From the NCBI GenBank assembly GCA_965279085.1, contig OZ257149.1:3782001-3846000 (forward strand): a stretch of DNA of 64,000 nt, given 5' to 3'. Each line of letters begins with the position of its first letter. Within the stretch, counting starts at the first letter, position 1. This stretch comes from UBA7672 sp965279085 (lineage in GTDB: Bacteria > Pseudomonadota > Alphaproteobacteria > Caulobacterales > Hyphomonadaceae). A program made the position numbers and the translations under genes. This document shows positions 16,644-24,452 of the stretch, one piece after another. The notes under the pieces were generated by a model. It ran no database searches. It had not been told where the DNA came from and was given only the letters and a program-made list of their open reading frames with translations.

Positions 16644-17072
16644 CTAGGCGGCTTTCTTCGCGGTCTTGGCGACCGTTTTGGTGCGCTCAGCGGCTTCTTC
16701 GACAGCTTTCGGCGTCAGCGAGACGACGGTGTCGAGGAGTTCGGTCTGGGCTTTCTTGGCGACTTCAGCGTAGGCCATCAGGCGGGCCGGGATGTCCTGC
16801 ATCGCGGCCTGGGCAACTTCACCGGCTTTTTTCGCGTAGGCGGTCGGCTGGGCTTCGGTCGTCAGGAGGGTCGTCGCGTCTTTCGCGGCGTCCTGCATCC
16901 AGGCGGTCGTCAGCTCAACGTTCTTGTTCATGGCTTCGATCGTGACGGCGCGGTATTTCGCGGCCATGTCGGTGAAGGCCTTGAGCGGGCCGGCGTTGGC
17001 GAAATCCGGGGTGAATTTCGAGAACTGTTCGAAGTTCTTGGTGAAGTCGAACATGTCGGTCATCGGGTTCAT
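16644..17072 (-). CDS. phaP: Phasin family protein (PHA granule-associated)
   Basis: A 142-residue amphipathic helical protein. It begins MNPMTDMFDFTKNFEQFSKF, then AFTDMAAKYRAVTIEAMNKN, with a long heptad-like middle and an alanine/lysine-rich tail (ERTKTVAKTAKKAA). This is the phasin pattern: the protein coats polyhydroxyalkanoate granules and controls their size. The PHA synthase (18233-20014) and PhaR (21153) nearby agree. The upstream region has three TGC-rich sites of the kind bound by PhaR. An AGGAG lies close before the start. Confidence 0.9.
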   Translation of the reverse strand: MNPMTDMFDFTKNFEQFSKFTPDFANAGPLKAFTDMAAKYRAVTIEAMNKNVELTTAWMQDAAKDATTLLTTEAQPTAYAKKAGEVAQAAMQDIPARLMAYAEVAKKAQTELLDTVVSLTPKAVEEAAERTKTVAKTAKKAA

Positions 17073-17117
17073 GGGGAGGTCTCCTGAGGTGGTCCGTATT
17101 CTGTAGCCAGCATCTAA

Positions 17118-17183
17118 TGCCGCACTGCGGCAAAGGCAAGGTAAATAATGCCGCAGGTGCGAAATAAATACTGCGGGTGCGAA
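17118..17183 (-). promoter_or_regulatory. Three TGC-rich sites upstream of the phasin gene (candidate PhaR operators)
   Basis: A 15-bp palindrome TGCCGCACTGCGGCA (17118-17132) is followed by two direct copies of a C(T/C)GC-G-GGTGCGAA-like element (TGCCGCAGGTGCGAA at 17149-17163 and CTGCGGGTGCGAA at 17171-17183). They lie 46-111 bases upstream of the phasin start. PhaR of related bacteria binds TGC-rich sites before phasin genes and is released by PHA. The assignment rests on this analogy. Confidence 0.5.
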
Positions 17184-17254
17184 GCGATCATTAGCCTTCC
17201 GTTAGGGAATTAACCGGGTTTGGCGCTGGAATTGCTGGGATTTTCCGCGTTAGC

Positions 17255-18229
17255 TCAGCGCGAAGTATGCGCGCGGCGGGACGGGGGGTGGGGTTGGCGT
17301 ATCCAGATCCTGCAGCTGGGCAGGGCTTCAGGCCTGATCCTGCTTGGGAAATTTGCTGAGGGGGCGTCTGGATTCCGCGGAATTGCGCCGGCGGTGGGCT
17401 CCGGCTTGGTCAACATGGCCAGGCCCAGCCACCATCCAAGCACGAAGCTGAGACCATGACCCGCCAGCGGCACGGGGTAGGCGCCGAACGCCGGCGCGGC
17501 CGAGGTGGCGATGAAATAGGCGCTCAGGGCGAGGGCCTGCCATCTCAGCGTGGGGGTGAGCCAGAGCAGGAGCGGGCTCAGCGCCGCCGCGCCGAGGCTG
17601 GCCCCCATCGCGAGCGAAAAGGCGGGCGCCTGATCCCACGCCATGCGGAAGATCTCTTCGACGTGGGGCACCGGCTGAAGCGGATCGGGCCGGGAGAGGC
17701 AAAGCGCGATCGCTGCGGCCGAAGCGATCACTGACACGACGGCTCCGCGCCAGCCGAAGCGATGGGCGCTCAGGATGATCGTGGCGATGGCGAAAGCGGC
17801 AAGCTGCGAGACGTCTGGCTGCCATGCGAGTGCAGCGGCGATCATCGCGAAGCAGGGAACGGCGTAGCGGGCGTCGCTGCGGCTGAAGACGGGGATTGCC
17901 GCGGGCAGGACGAGTCCGGCGGCGTTGAGCTGTACGGGGCCGAGATCAAGCCAGCGATGAACGCCCTCCTGTCCGGCGCCGATGAAGCTCAGGGCGATCA
18001 CGGCAAGGGCGATGGGCGGGAGCGCGGGCCGGAGCCAGCCGACGCGAGCGAGGACGAGGCTGAGCACGACGGCGATAGCCCACGCGACAGGATTGCGGAT
18101 CCAGATGCCGACCGGCACGTCGCCCTGCGCCATGACGAGTGCGCCAAGTGCGATAGCGAGGAGCGACGCTATGGCGAAGGTCCACAGCGCGGCGGCTCTC
18201 CCGCGATCCGGCGTAGCTGTCGAGATCAA
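17255..18229 (-). CDS. Polytopic membrane protein coupled to phaC
   Basis: A protein of 324 residues with about nine hydrophobic helices and no named family that I recognise. A conserved-looking loop, GVHRWLDLGPVQLNAAGLVL, superficially resembles the RW-DLG-Q signature of FtsW/RodA proteins, but the length and helix pattern differ. The C-terminal 45 residues are hydrophilic and Pro/Arg-rich. The frame begins with TTG at 18229, only three bases after the phaC stop, so it is probably translated from the phaC message. A role at the PHA granule or membrane is possible but unproven. Confidence 0.65.
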   Translation of the reverse strand: MISTATPDRGRAAALWTFAIASLLAIALGALVMAQGDVPVGIWIRNPVAWAIAVVLSLVLARVGWLRPALPPIALAVIALSFIGAGQEGVHRWLDLGPVQLNAAGLVLPAAIPVFSRSDARYAVPCFAMIAAALAWQPDVSQLAAFAIATIILSAHRFGWRGAVVSVIASAAAIALCLSRPDPLQPVPHVEEIFRMAWDQAPAFSLAMGASLGAAALSPLLLWLTPTLRWQALALSAYFIATSAAPAFGAYPVPLAGHGLSFVLGWWLGLAMLTKPEPTAGAIPRNPDAPSANFPSRIRPEALPSCRIWIRQPHPPSRRAHTSR

Positions 18230-18232
18230 GAA

Positions 18233-20014
18233 TTACTCGCGGACGTATTTGCCGGGGGCGGGTTCGAGGCGCGGCGTCGACTGGGGGAAGCTCTCCGCCG
18301 CGTCGATCTTCTTGCCGGAGCGCTTGGCGAGCCAGGCGGACCAGTCAGGCCACCAGCTGCCTTCGTTGGCGGTGGTGCCTGCGCGCCAGGCGTCGAGGTC
18401 GGTGCCGGGGTCGGCGTCGCTGACCCAGTAGCCGTACTTCTTCTTGTCGGGATGGTTCACGATGCCGGCTATGTGCCCGCTTTGAGCGAGAACAAAGCGC
18501 CCGTCGCCCTTCAGGCGGGTGAGGCCTTTGAAGGAGGCGTCCCACGGCGCGATGTGGTCCTTCTCGCAGGCGACGACGTAGTGCGGGATCTTGATGTCAT
18601 CGAGCGAGACGTTGTGGCCTTCGATCTCGAAGCCGCCATTGGCGAAGAGGTTGTCGCGGTAGAGCAGCGTGAGGTACTCGCGCGCCATGCGCTCGGGCAG
18701 GCGGGTGGAGTCTTCGTTCCAGAACAGCAGGTCGAATTTCGGCCGCGCCTCGCCGAGGAGGTAGGCCTTTACGGCAGGTCCGTAGACGAGGTCGTTCGGG
18801 CGCAGATAGCTGAACGTGCGCGCCATGATGCGCTGGTCAAGATAGCCCTTGCGCTGGGCCTCGACCGTGATGCCGGAGATGAAGCCTTCGTCGATGAAGG
18901 ATTTGAGCGGGCCGGGGTCCGCGAAGTCCGTGAGGGCCGTAAAGAACGTGGCTGACTTGGCCGGATTGTCGGCCTTTGTCTTGCCGAGCAGGGCGAGGGT
19001 GAGCGCCAGCGTTGTGCCGCCGATGCAGTAGCCGACGACGTTGACGCCATCATTGCCGTGCAGCTCGTCGACCTTGCGGAGGGCAGGCAGGACGCCTTCC
19101 TCGACATAGCTGTCCATGCCGTAGTCGCGCAGCTCCTCGCGCGGGTTCTTCCACGAGACGATGTAGACGGCGAAGCCCTGTTCGGTGAGCCATTTCACGA
19201 GCGAGGATTTCGGCTGCAGGTCGAGGATGTAGTACTTGTTGATCCATGGCGGGATCAGCAGGAGCGGGCGGGCGTAGACCTTTTCGGTCGCCGGCTCGAA
19301 GCGGATCAGCTGGAAGAGGTCGGTCTGGAAGACGACGTGGCCCTTGGTGGTGGCGAGGGTCTCGCCGACCTTGAAGGCTTCGGGGTCGGAGAGCGTCACG
19401 AGCAGGTCGCCGCCTGAACGCTCAAGGTCCTTCACCAGATTCTCGAGGCCTTCGACCAGCGAGCGGCCGTTGGTCTCGACCGCCTTCTTGATGGCGACCG
19501 GGTTGGAGGCAAGGAAGTTGGCCGGAGAGAACAGGTCCACCAGCTGGTGGGTGAAGAAGTGGATCTGTTCGGCGTGCTTCTCGTCCTCGCCCTGGGATGC
19601 GCCATCGGCGAGGCTTTCGAGATAAGCCGACATGATCTGGTACTGGCGTTTCAGGTAATAGAAGAACGGGTGCTTGCTCCATTCCTCGTCGGAGAAGCGG
19701 GCGTCTTTGTCGCCTTCGACGGTGGGCATGCGCGCGGCTCCGGAGGCCATGGCCTGCGTGAGTTCGGCGTAGAGCGCGGTGGTGTTCTGCCAGAACTGGA
19801 TGTGCGTGTTCAACGCCTGCATCGGGTTGGTCATCCAGCCCTGGGCCTGGTTCATCGCCGCGCGGAGGAACAGGGGCTGGCCTGGACCCTCGACCCCAGG
19901 ATTGCGGATTTCGCGCCGGGACAGGGCGAGGAAGAGTCGCTGCAGCAGGAAGTTGATGCGCTGGAAGTTCTGACCGAGTTCGAATGCTCCCAGGGAGCTC
20001 ATACCGTCAGTCAT
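18233..20014 (-). CDS. phaC: Class I poly(3-hydroxyalkanoate) synthase
   Basis: The enzyme polymerises (R)-3-hydroxyacyl-CoA into polyester at the granule surface. The 593 residues fit class I synthases. The N-terminal domain (about 60-230) contains FWQNTTALYAELTQAM. The alpha/beta-hydrolase core has LLLIPPWINKYYILDLQP and the lipase-like box VVGYCIGGTTL with catalytic Cys330. A later Asp (FWNEDSTRLP region) and the His in QSGHIAGIVN complete the triad. The start at 20014 is chosen because the sequence before it (to 20071) lacks family character; ATG at 20002 is also possible. A membrane-protein gene follows directly. Confidence 0.96.
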   Translation of the reverse strand: MTDGMSSLGAFELGQNFQRINFLLQRLFLALSRREIRNPGVEGPGQPLFLRAAMNQAQGWMTNPMQALNTHIQFWQNTTALYAELTQAMASGAARMPTVEGDKDARFSDEEWSKHPFFYYLKRQYQIMSAYLESLADGASQGEDEKHAEQIHFFTHQLVDLFSPANFLASNPVAIKKAVETNGRSLVEGLENLVKDLERSGGDLLVTLSDPEAFKVGETLATTKGHVVFQTDLFQLIRFEPATEKVYARPLLLIPPWINKYYILDLQPKSSLVKWLTEQGFAVYIVSWKNPREELRDYGMDSYVEEGVLPALRKVDELHGNDGVNVVGYCIGGTTLALTLALLGKTKADNPAKSATFFTALTDFADPGPLKSFIDEGFISGITVEAQRKGYLDQRIMARTFSYLRPNDLVYGPAVKAYLLGEARPKFDLLFWNEDSTRLPERMAREYLTLLYRDNLFANGGFEIEGHNVSLDDIKIPHYVVACEKDHIAPWDASFKGLTRLKGDGRFVLAQSGHIAGIVNHPDKKKYGYWVSDADPGTDLDAWRAGTTANEGSWWPDWSAWLAKRSGKKIDAAESFPQSTPRLEPAPGKYVRE

Positions 20015-20267
20015 GGAGGCGCCCGAAACCGTGTTCTGAACGATACGTAACACCGCAAGGCGGGCGGTCAAACGTCCGGCAGCAAACGCATTTCTGCTGG
20101 CAGGCGAAGGTTGCTATCGCCCTAGCGTCAGGCGCCCGAAAATAGTTTCGCCGCCCTGCGGCAATTGCGGGCTCGCGCTTGGGCAAGGAGCCGTGTAGAG
20201 GGTTCCCCGGGGATTGCTGCACCTGCTCACTATTGTCCGACTGAAGTCTCTGGAGACGTCGCCGCAC

Positions 20268-21122
20268 ATGCAGCTTGGCTCCCTCTCGCGCTGGCTGAAA
20301 CGGGATGCGCCGGCCTTCGACGGCCAGCATTTCACCGTTTCGACGGACGGCCGCGGCCGCAGCGTGATCTTTGTCCACGGGCTGGCTGCGTCTTCCGAGT
20401 GCTGGGACGAGGCGAGCGACCAGCTGGGGCCGGAGGTGCGCGGGCACTTCATCCAGATGCGCGGGTTCGCGGGAGTGGCGCCGAGCGGCTTTCGCGAGCC
20501 GATGAATTTCCTGAAGCCGATGGCCGATGCGCTGGCGGGCTATATCCGCACGCTGCGTGAGGGCCCCGTTGCGGTGGTGGGACATTCCATGGGCGGGATC
20601 GTGGCGCTGATCCTGGCGCGGGACCATGCCGACGTGGTCGACCGGCTGATGGTGGTGGACGTGCCGGCGTATTTCTCGGTGCTGATCAATCCGTTCGCGA
20701 CGCCGGGCTCGATGGCCGGGATCGCGCAGCATTCGCGCCGGCACTATGTCGAGAAATCAAAGGTGCAGCTGCAGGACGACCTGCGCGGGTCGGCGGCCAA
20801 GCTGGTGATGGACCCGGCCAAGATCGACAGGATCGTGCGCTGGGGCATGGCCTCGGACCGCGCGACGACGGCGGACGTGATGGCCGAGGTGATGGTGACG
20901 GACTTGCGCGGCGATGTCGCGAAGATCGAGGCGCCCGTCGATGTGATCTATGCTTTCGACAAGGGCGGGCAGAGCCGGCTTGGCGTCGACCAGGTCTATA
21001 CGTCCGCCTATTCCGGCCTGCGCCGGGGGCGGAGGGTTAGAATCGACAACGCACGTCACTACGTAATGCTCGACCAGCCGGACGCCTTCTACGCGGCGGT
21101 TCTCGACTGGCTGGCTCAATAG
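20268..21122 (+). CDS. Alpha/beta-fold hydrolase
   Basis: A 284-residue hydrolase. The oxyanion motif is SVIFVHGLAASSECWDE, the nucleophile elbow is VVGHSMGGIVAL (Ser in GHSMG), an acidic residue follows in APVDVIYAFDKGG, and the catalytic His is in NARHYVMLDQP. It may be an esterase, or a PHA or oligomer hydrolase given its position between phaC and phaR, but nothing in the sequence fixes the substrate. The ATG at 20268 follows CTGGAGACG; the frame is open from a TTG at 20214. It is divergent from phaC and 30 bases upstream of phaR. Confidence 0.88.
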   Translation: MQLGSLSRWLKRDAPAFDGQHFTVSTDGRGRSVIFVHGLAASSECWDEASDQLGPEVRGHFIQMRGFAGVAPSGFREPMNFLKPMADALAGYIRTLREGPVAVVGHSMGGIVALILARDHADVVDRLMVVDVPAYFSVLINPFATPGSMAGIAQHSRRHYVEKSKVQLQDDLRGSAAKLVMDPAKIDRIVRWGMASDRATTADVMAEVMVTDLRGDVAKIEAPVDVIYAFDKGGQSRLGVDQVYTSAYSGLRRGRRVRIDNARHYVMLDQPDAFYAAVLDWLAQ

Positions 21123-21152
21123 GGTTGGCAAACTTTGGCCTTGGACGCTGAC

Positions 21153-21734
21153 ATGAGCGAACCGGAAACCATCGAGCTGCGGCGCTATCCGAGCCGCAAG
21201 CTCTACAACAAGAATTCGTCCTCCTACGTCCGCCTGCCGGAAGTGGCCGAGATGGTGCGCAAGGGCGCGAACATCCGCGTGGAAGACACTGAGACGGGTG
21301 AGGACGTGACGCGGCAGGTGCTGCTGCAGATCATCATGGACCAGGAAGGCCAGACGTCGGGCTCGATGCTGTCGGCCGACCTGATGATGGACATGATCCG
21401 GCTGCACCAGTCGAAAGCGTCCGAGATGATGACGGGGCTGTTCGAACAGTCGGTGGCGTTCATTCGCACCCAGCAGGAGCAGCTCGCGAGCCAGATGACG
21501 GGCGCGATGTCCGGCATGTCCGGAGCGATGCCGCAGCCGTGGAATGTGTTCGATCCGGCCGCGATGCAGGAGATGCAGCGCGAATACCAGAAGCGCATGG
21601 CGACGTTCTGGAGCGGCGGCATTCCCGGCGCCGCGCCGAAGAAGGCGCCGGAGTCTCCTGCGGCCGACGCGGCTGAGCTGAAGGCGCTGCGCGCCCGGCT
21701 GGAGGAGTTGGAGAAAAAGGTCGGGAAGAAGTAG
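21153..21734 (+). CDS. phaR: Polyhydroxyalkanoate synthesis repressor PhaR
   Basis: A 193-residue regulator. The N-terminal PHB/PHA accumulation DNA-binding domain (about residues 5-65) reads IELRRYPSRKLYNKNSSSYV then LPEVAEMVRKGANIRVEDTE. A PHB-binding segment follows (LLQIIMDQEGQ, SADLMMDMIRLHQ). The C-terminal tail is Ala/Pro-rich and ends in a short coiled coil (ELKALRARLEELEKKVGKK). PhaR represses phasin genes and leaves DNA when it binds nascent PHA. The first ATG is at 21153; an in-frame TTG lies at 21135. Candidate target sites are upstream of phaP. Confidence 0.94.
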   Translation: MSEPETIELRRYPSRKLYNKNSSSYVRLPEVAEMVRKGANIRVEDTETGEDVTRQVLLQIIMDQEGQTSGSMLSADLMMDMIRLHQSKASEMMTGLFEQSVAFIRTQQEQLASQMTGAMSGMSGAMPQPWNVFDPAAMQEMQREYQKRMATFWSGGIPGAAPKKAPESPAADAAELKALRARLEELEKKVGKK

Positions 21735-21737
21735 CGG

Positions 21738-23891
21738 CTACTTCGCCGCGTTCTTCCCCGGCCTGTATTCCCGCGTTGCTTCCTTCAGCAGGGCTTCCAG
21801 CGTCATCGGCGGTTGCTTGAACTGTTCGGCGGCGAAGATCGGGGCCTGGTCGGCGTAGTGGGGCGAGGAGGCGTCGAGGGTGGCAGCGCCGTACTGGTGG
21901 ATGGTGTCGATCCGGTACGTGCCGTCGGGCGCCCAGTCGGCGATGGCGACGTAGGTGTCGCCGGCGCGGCCGGAGCGGAACTTGTCCTTCGTTAGATCGC
22001 CGGCGACGTAGACGGCGCGCAGCGTGTCGGGTCCGCCGTCCGTTGGCCATGACTGCGCTCCACGCGCGACGCGGCTGACTTCGCTCCATTTCGGGTCGAT
22101 GCGGCCGGTGGCGGTTTTCAGGAGAGCGGCGGTCTCTTTCAGTGAGGCGAGGGCTTTCGCGCGATCGTAGGCGCCGTGGATCTGGCTGCCCATCGCGGCC
22201 TGGCCGGTGAAGATGGTGAGGGCGGCGTTGCGGTTCTCCATGTCGGCGCGGCCATCCCACGCGGCGACGATGGCGAGCGCGGCTTTCAGGTCGGCGTCGG
22301 CGCCCGGGTCCACATTCCTGAAGTCGGCCTGCATCTTCCGGACATTGCTGCCGGCGGCGTAGCGGTCGTCCATCTTGTAGGCGAAGAACTCCTCGCGCGT
22401 GATCGACGTGTCTGCGCCGAAGAGTTCCTGCGCGCGCAGGCCGCGATTGGTGACGAGCGTGTCGAGCGCGTAGTCCTTCGGATAGTTTTCCGCTTTCGGA
22501 TTGTCTTCCTGGCCGGAGGGCAGCAGCGGCGAGTGGTTGGCGTTCACGATGTAGCCCGACTTTGGGCGGATGACGGAGGGGAGTGTTGTGGGCGACTCCC
22601 AGCCTTTCCAAAGCGTCTCGGACGTATCGCCCGGGAGGACCTTGGTGCGATCCCAGCCGGGCGTGCGCTTCGGCATGTGGGCGTTCCAGAAATAGGCGAT
22701 GCCGCCTTTTGAATCGCCGACGATGTAGTTCACCGACGGGATGGCGTTGTACTTGATCTGGGCGGCGCGCCAGTCGTCGACCGTCTTCGCCATGTTGATG
22801 GCGAGATACTGGTCGAGGTGCTTGAAGTCGCCCTTGCCGACATAGGACAGCGCGAAGACGCCCTTGTCGGTGACATAGACGGGGCCGTGGACCGAGGAGA
22901 GCGCGGTGCGTTCGATCGGCACGAGGGCGCCGTTGCGCAGGACGTTGTACCTGATCTGCTTGCGCTCGAATTCCTTCCACGCGCCATCCATGCGGTATTT
23001 CGTGGGGGCCTTCTCGTCGTCGACGACGAGCTTGAACGTGTCGAAGAGGTCCGGCTTGTTGACGGTGGAGGCCCAGCCGAAATTGGGGCCGACGCCAGTG
23101 AGGATGATAGGGGTGCCGGGGAAGAGGCCGCCGATCAGGTCGATGCCTTCCTCGGATTTGAGGCGCGCCTCGTACCAGGCGACGCGGCCTTCATAGGGCT
23201 GGTGCGAGTTGGCGGCGAGGCGCGTGTGGCCATCCGCCGAGCGCGACGGCGCGACGGCGAGGCCGTTGGAGCCGAGCTCGATATCGTCGGTGGTGTTGAT
23301 GAAGGCCTGGCGGGTCGACATCTCCATGTTGGCGCGGCCGGAGAGCAACGCGTCGATCTCCCCCTCGAAGCCGTAGAAGGACATGGGGCGATTGACGAAG
23401 CCCGCGATGATGTCGCGGCCGGTGACCGGCATGGTGCGGGCGCAGCCGGTTTCGGGATGCTCGGCGCACCAGAGATTGAGGCCGGCGGCGTAGCCTTCGA
23501 CGACGGCCTTCGATTGCGGCGAGGTTTTCGCATCGTACTCGCGGTTGACGATGTCGGTGTTGCCGAGGGCGAGGATCATGTCGTCCGATTTTGCACCGCT
23601 TTCGCCGACGATTTCGGAGAGAGTGCCCCGGCTGGAGCGGACCACTTCCTCGATGTTCTTCCAATCGTCTTCGGCGTGGGCATAGGCGAGGCCATAGGCG
23701 ACGTCTGCATTGCGCTTGCCGTAGATGTGCGGAACGCCGAATTTATCGCGGATCACGCGGGCGTCGTAGGCCTGCGCGATGGTGTGAGCGGTGGCGGCAT
23801 CGAACGGCGCGCCGGGCGCGTAGGTTGGAGCCGTAGCGCAGGATGCGAGCGCAAATGCGCTGACGCTGAACGCAAGCATGCGAATGGCCAT
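21738..23891 (-). CDS. Penicillin acylase family lipoprotein (N-terminal nucleophile amidase)
   Basis: A protein of 717 residues. The N terminus MAIRMLAFSVSAFALASCAT has a lipobox (LASC). The alpha-chain region includes VIRDKFGVPHIYGKRNADVA, typical of the family. The self-cleavage/nucleophile site is ELGSNGLAVAPSRSADG, with Ser as the predicted N-terminal nucleophile of the beta chain, followed by RLAANSHQPYEGRVAWYEA. Members hydrolyse beta-lactam side chains, acyl-homoserine lactones or other acyl amides. The substrate is unknown; quorum quenching is one option. The gene is convergent with phaR, 3 bp apart. Confidence 0.92.
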   Translation of the reverse strand: MAIRMLAFSVSAFALASCATAPTYAPGAPFDAATAHTIAQAYDARVIRDKFGVPHIYGKRNADVAYGLAYAHAEDDWKNIEEVVRSSRGTLSEIVGESGAKSDDMILALGNTDIVNREYDAKTSPQSKAVVEGYAAGLNLWCAEHPETGCARTMPVTGRDIIAGFVNRPMSFYGFEGEIDALLSGRANMEMSTRQAFINTTDDIELGSNGLAVAPSRSADGHTRLAANSHQPYEGRVAWYEARLKSEEGIDLIGGLFPGTPIILTGVGPNFGWASTVNKPDLFDTFKLVVDDEKAPTKYRMDGAWKEFERKQIRYNVLRNGALVPIERTALSSVHGPVYVTDKGVFALSYVGKGDFKHLDQYLAINMAKTVDDWRAAQIKYNAIPSVNYIVGDSKGGIAYFWNAHMPKRTPGWDRTKVLPGDTSETLWKGWESPTTLPSVIRPKSGYIVNANHSPLLPSGQEDNPKAENYPKDYALDTLVTNRGLRAQELFGADTSITREEFFAYKMDDRYAAGSNVRKMQADFRNVDPGADADLKAALAIVAAWDGRADMENRNAALTIFTGQAAMGSQIHGAYDRAKALASLKETAALLKTATGRIDPKWSEVSRVARGAQSWPTDGGPDTLRAVYVAGDLTKDKFRSGRAGDTYVAIADWAPDGTYRIDTIHQYGAATLDASSPHYADQAPIFAAEQFKQPPMTLEALLKEATREYRPGKNAAK

Positions 23892-23930
23892 GGTTTGTTT
23901 CCCTGTTTTGCCGGGAGCGTAGCTTGTCGA

Positions 23931-24314
23931 CTAGGGACGATCCAGCGGGAGTTCGCCGGAGGCGCGCCACTGATCGTATGCCGGCGCGGCGCGCCAGTTG
24001 ACGTTGGGTTCAAAGAGGTGGCGGTGCCTGCGATCCAATGCCCCCATCGTGGTCGGGTTTATCTTCATGCGATCTATGATGGTCTGGAAGATGCGAAAGA
24101 GGTGTGGCGTCGCCTCCAGTAACGGTTGCAGGCGGCGAAACAGGTTGTTGGTCACATCGACGATGTCGAGATGCATGCTGGTAACGCCGTCCCACAGGCG
24201 GATCTTGCGGGGCTCGTGTTCGGGCGGGACATCGAACGGCGCTTCGTAGTTCACGCGCCGGCGCAGGAAGGTCTGGCTGACCTTCTCGAGATTGACGAGC
24301 ATGGTGGTGAACAT
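23931..24314 (-). CDS. Hypothetical protein, 127 aa
   Basis: The protein begins MFTTMLVNLEKVSQTFLRRR and continues with a charged, helical middle (IRLWDGVTSMHLDIVDVTNN) and LFRRLQPLLEATPHLFRIFQ. No signal peptide or membrane helix is present. I do not recognise the family. The gene begins exactly beside a palindromic repeat (24317-24442), so its promoter must lie within or beyond that element, or the true start is internal. It ends 39 bases before the acylase gene and may be cotranscribed with it. Confidence 0.55.
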   Translation of the reverse strand: MFTTMLVNLEKVSQTFLRRRVNYEAPFDVPPEHEPRKIRLWDGVTSMHLDIVDVTNNLFRRLQPLLEATPHLFRIFQTIIDRMKINPTTMGALDRRHRHLFEPNVNWRAAPAYDQWRASGELPLDRP

Positions 24315-24316
24315 CG

Positions 24317-24442
24317 CGCGCTCGTCCTTCGACGGACGCGCGCTTCGCGTGCTGCTCAGGATGAGCGCTACGGGGGCGATAACAGTTTAGCGCTCATGGT
24401 GAGCAGGCGGCGAAGCCGCCGTCCGTCGAACCACGAGCGCGT
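24317..24442. repeat. Palindromic intergenic repeat, copy 1 (diverged)
   Basis: The left arm (24317-24369) contains GCGCTCGTCCTTCGAC and GCTCAGGATGAGCGCT. The right arm (24389-24441) is roughly its inverse, with AGCGCTCATGGTGAGCAG and CGTCGAACCACGAGCGC. The same core words occur in the repeats at 38736, 45556, 48276 and 61415. It could form a long hairpin and act as a terminator, or be a non-autonomous mobile repeat. Confidence 0.75.
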
Positions 24443-24452
24443 GCTTGCCGGA

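Noticed and set aside
22818..24122. 434-codon plus-strand frame opposite the acylase gene
   Set aside because: Acidic, repetitive GC-codon shadow of a well-defined penicillin acylase family gene.
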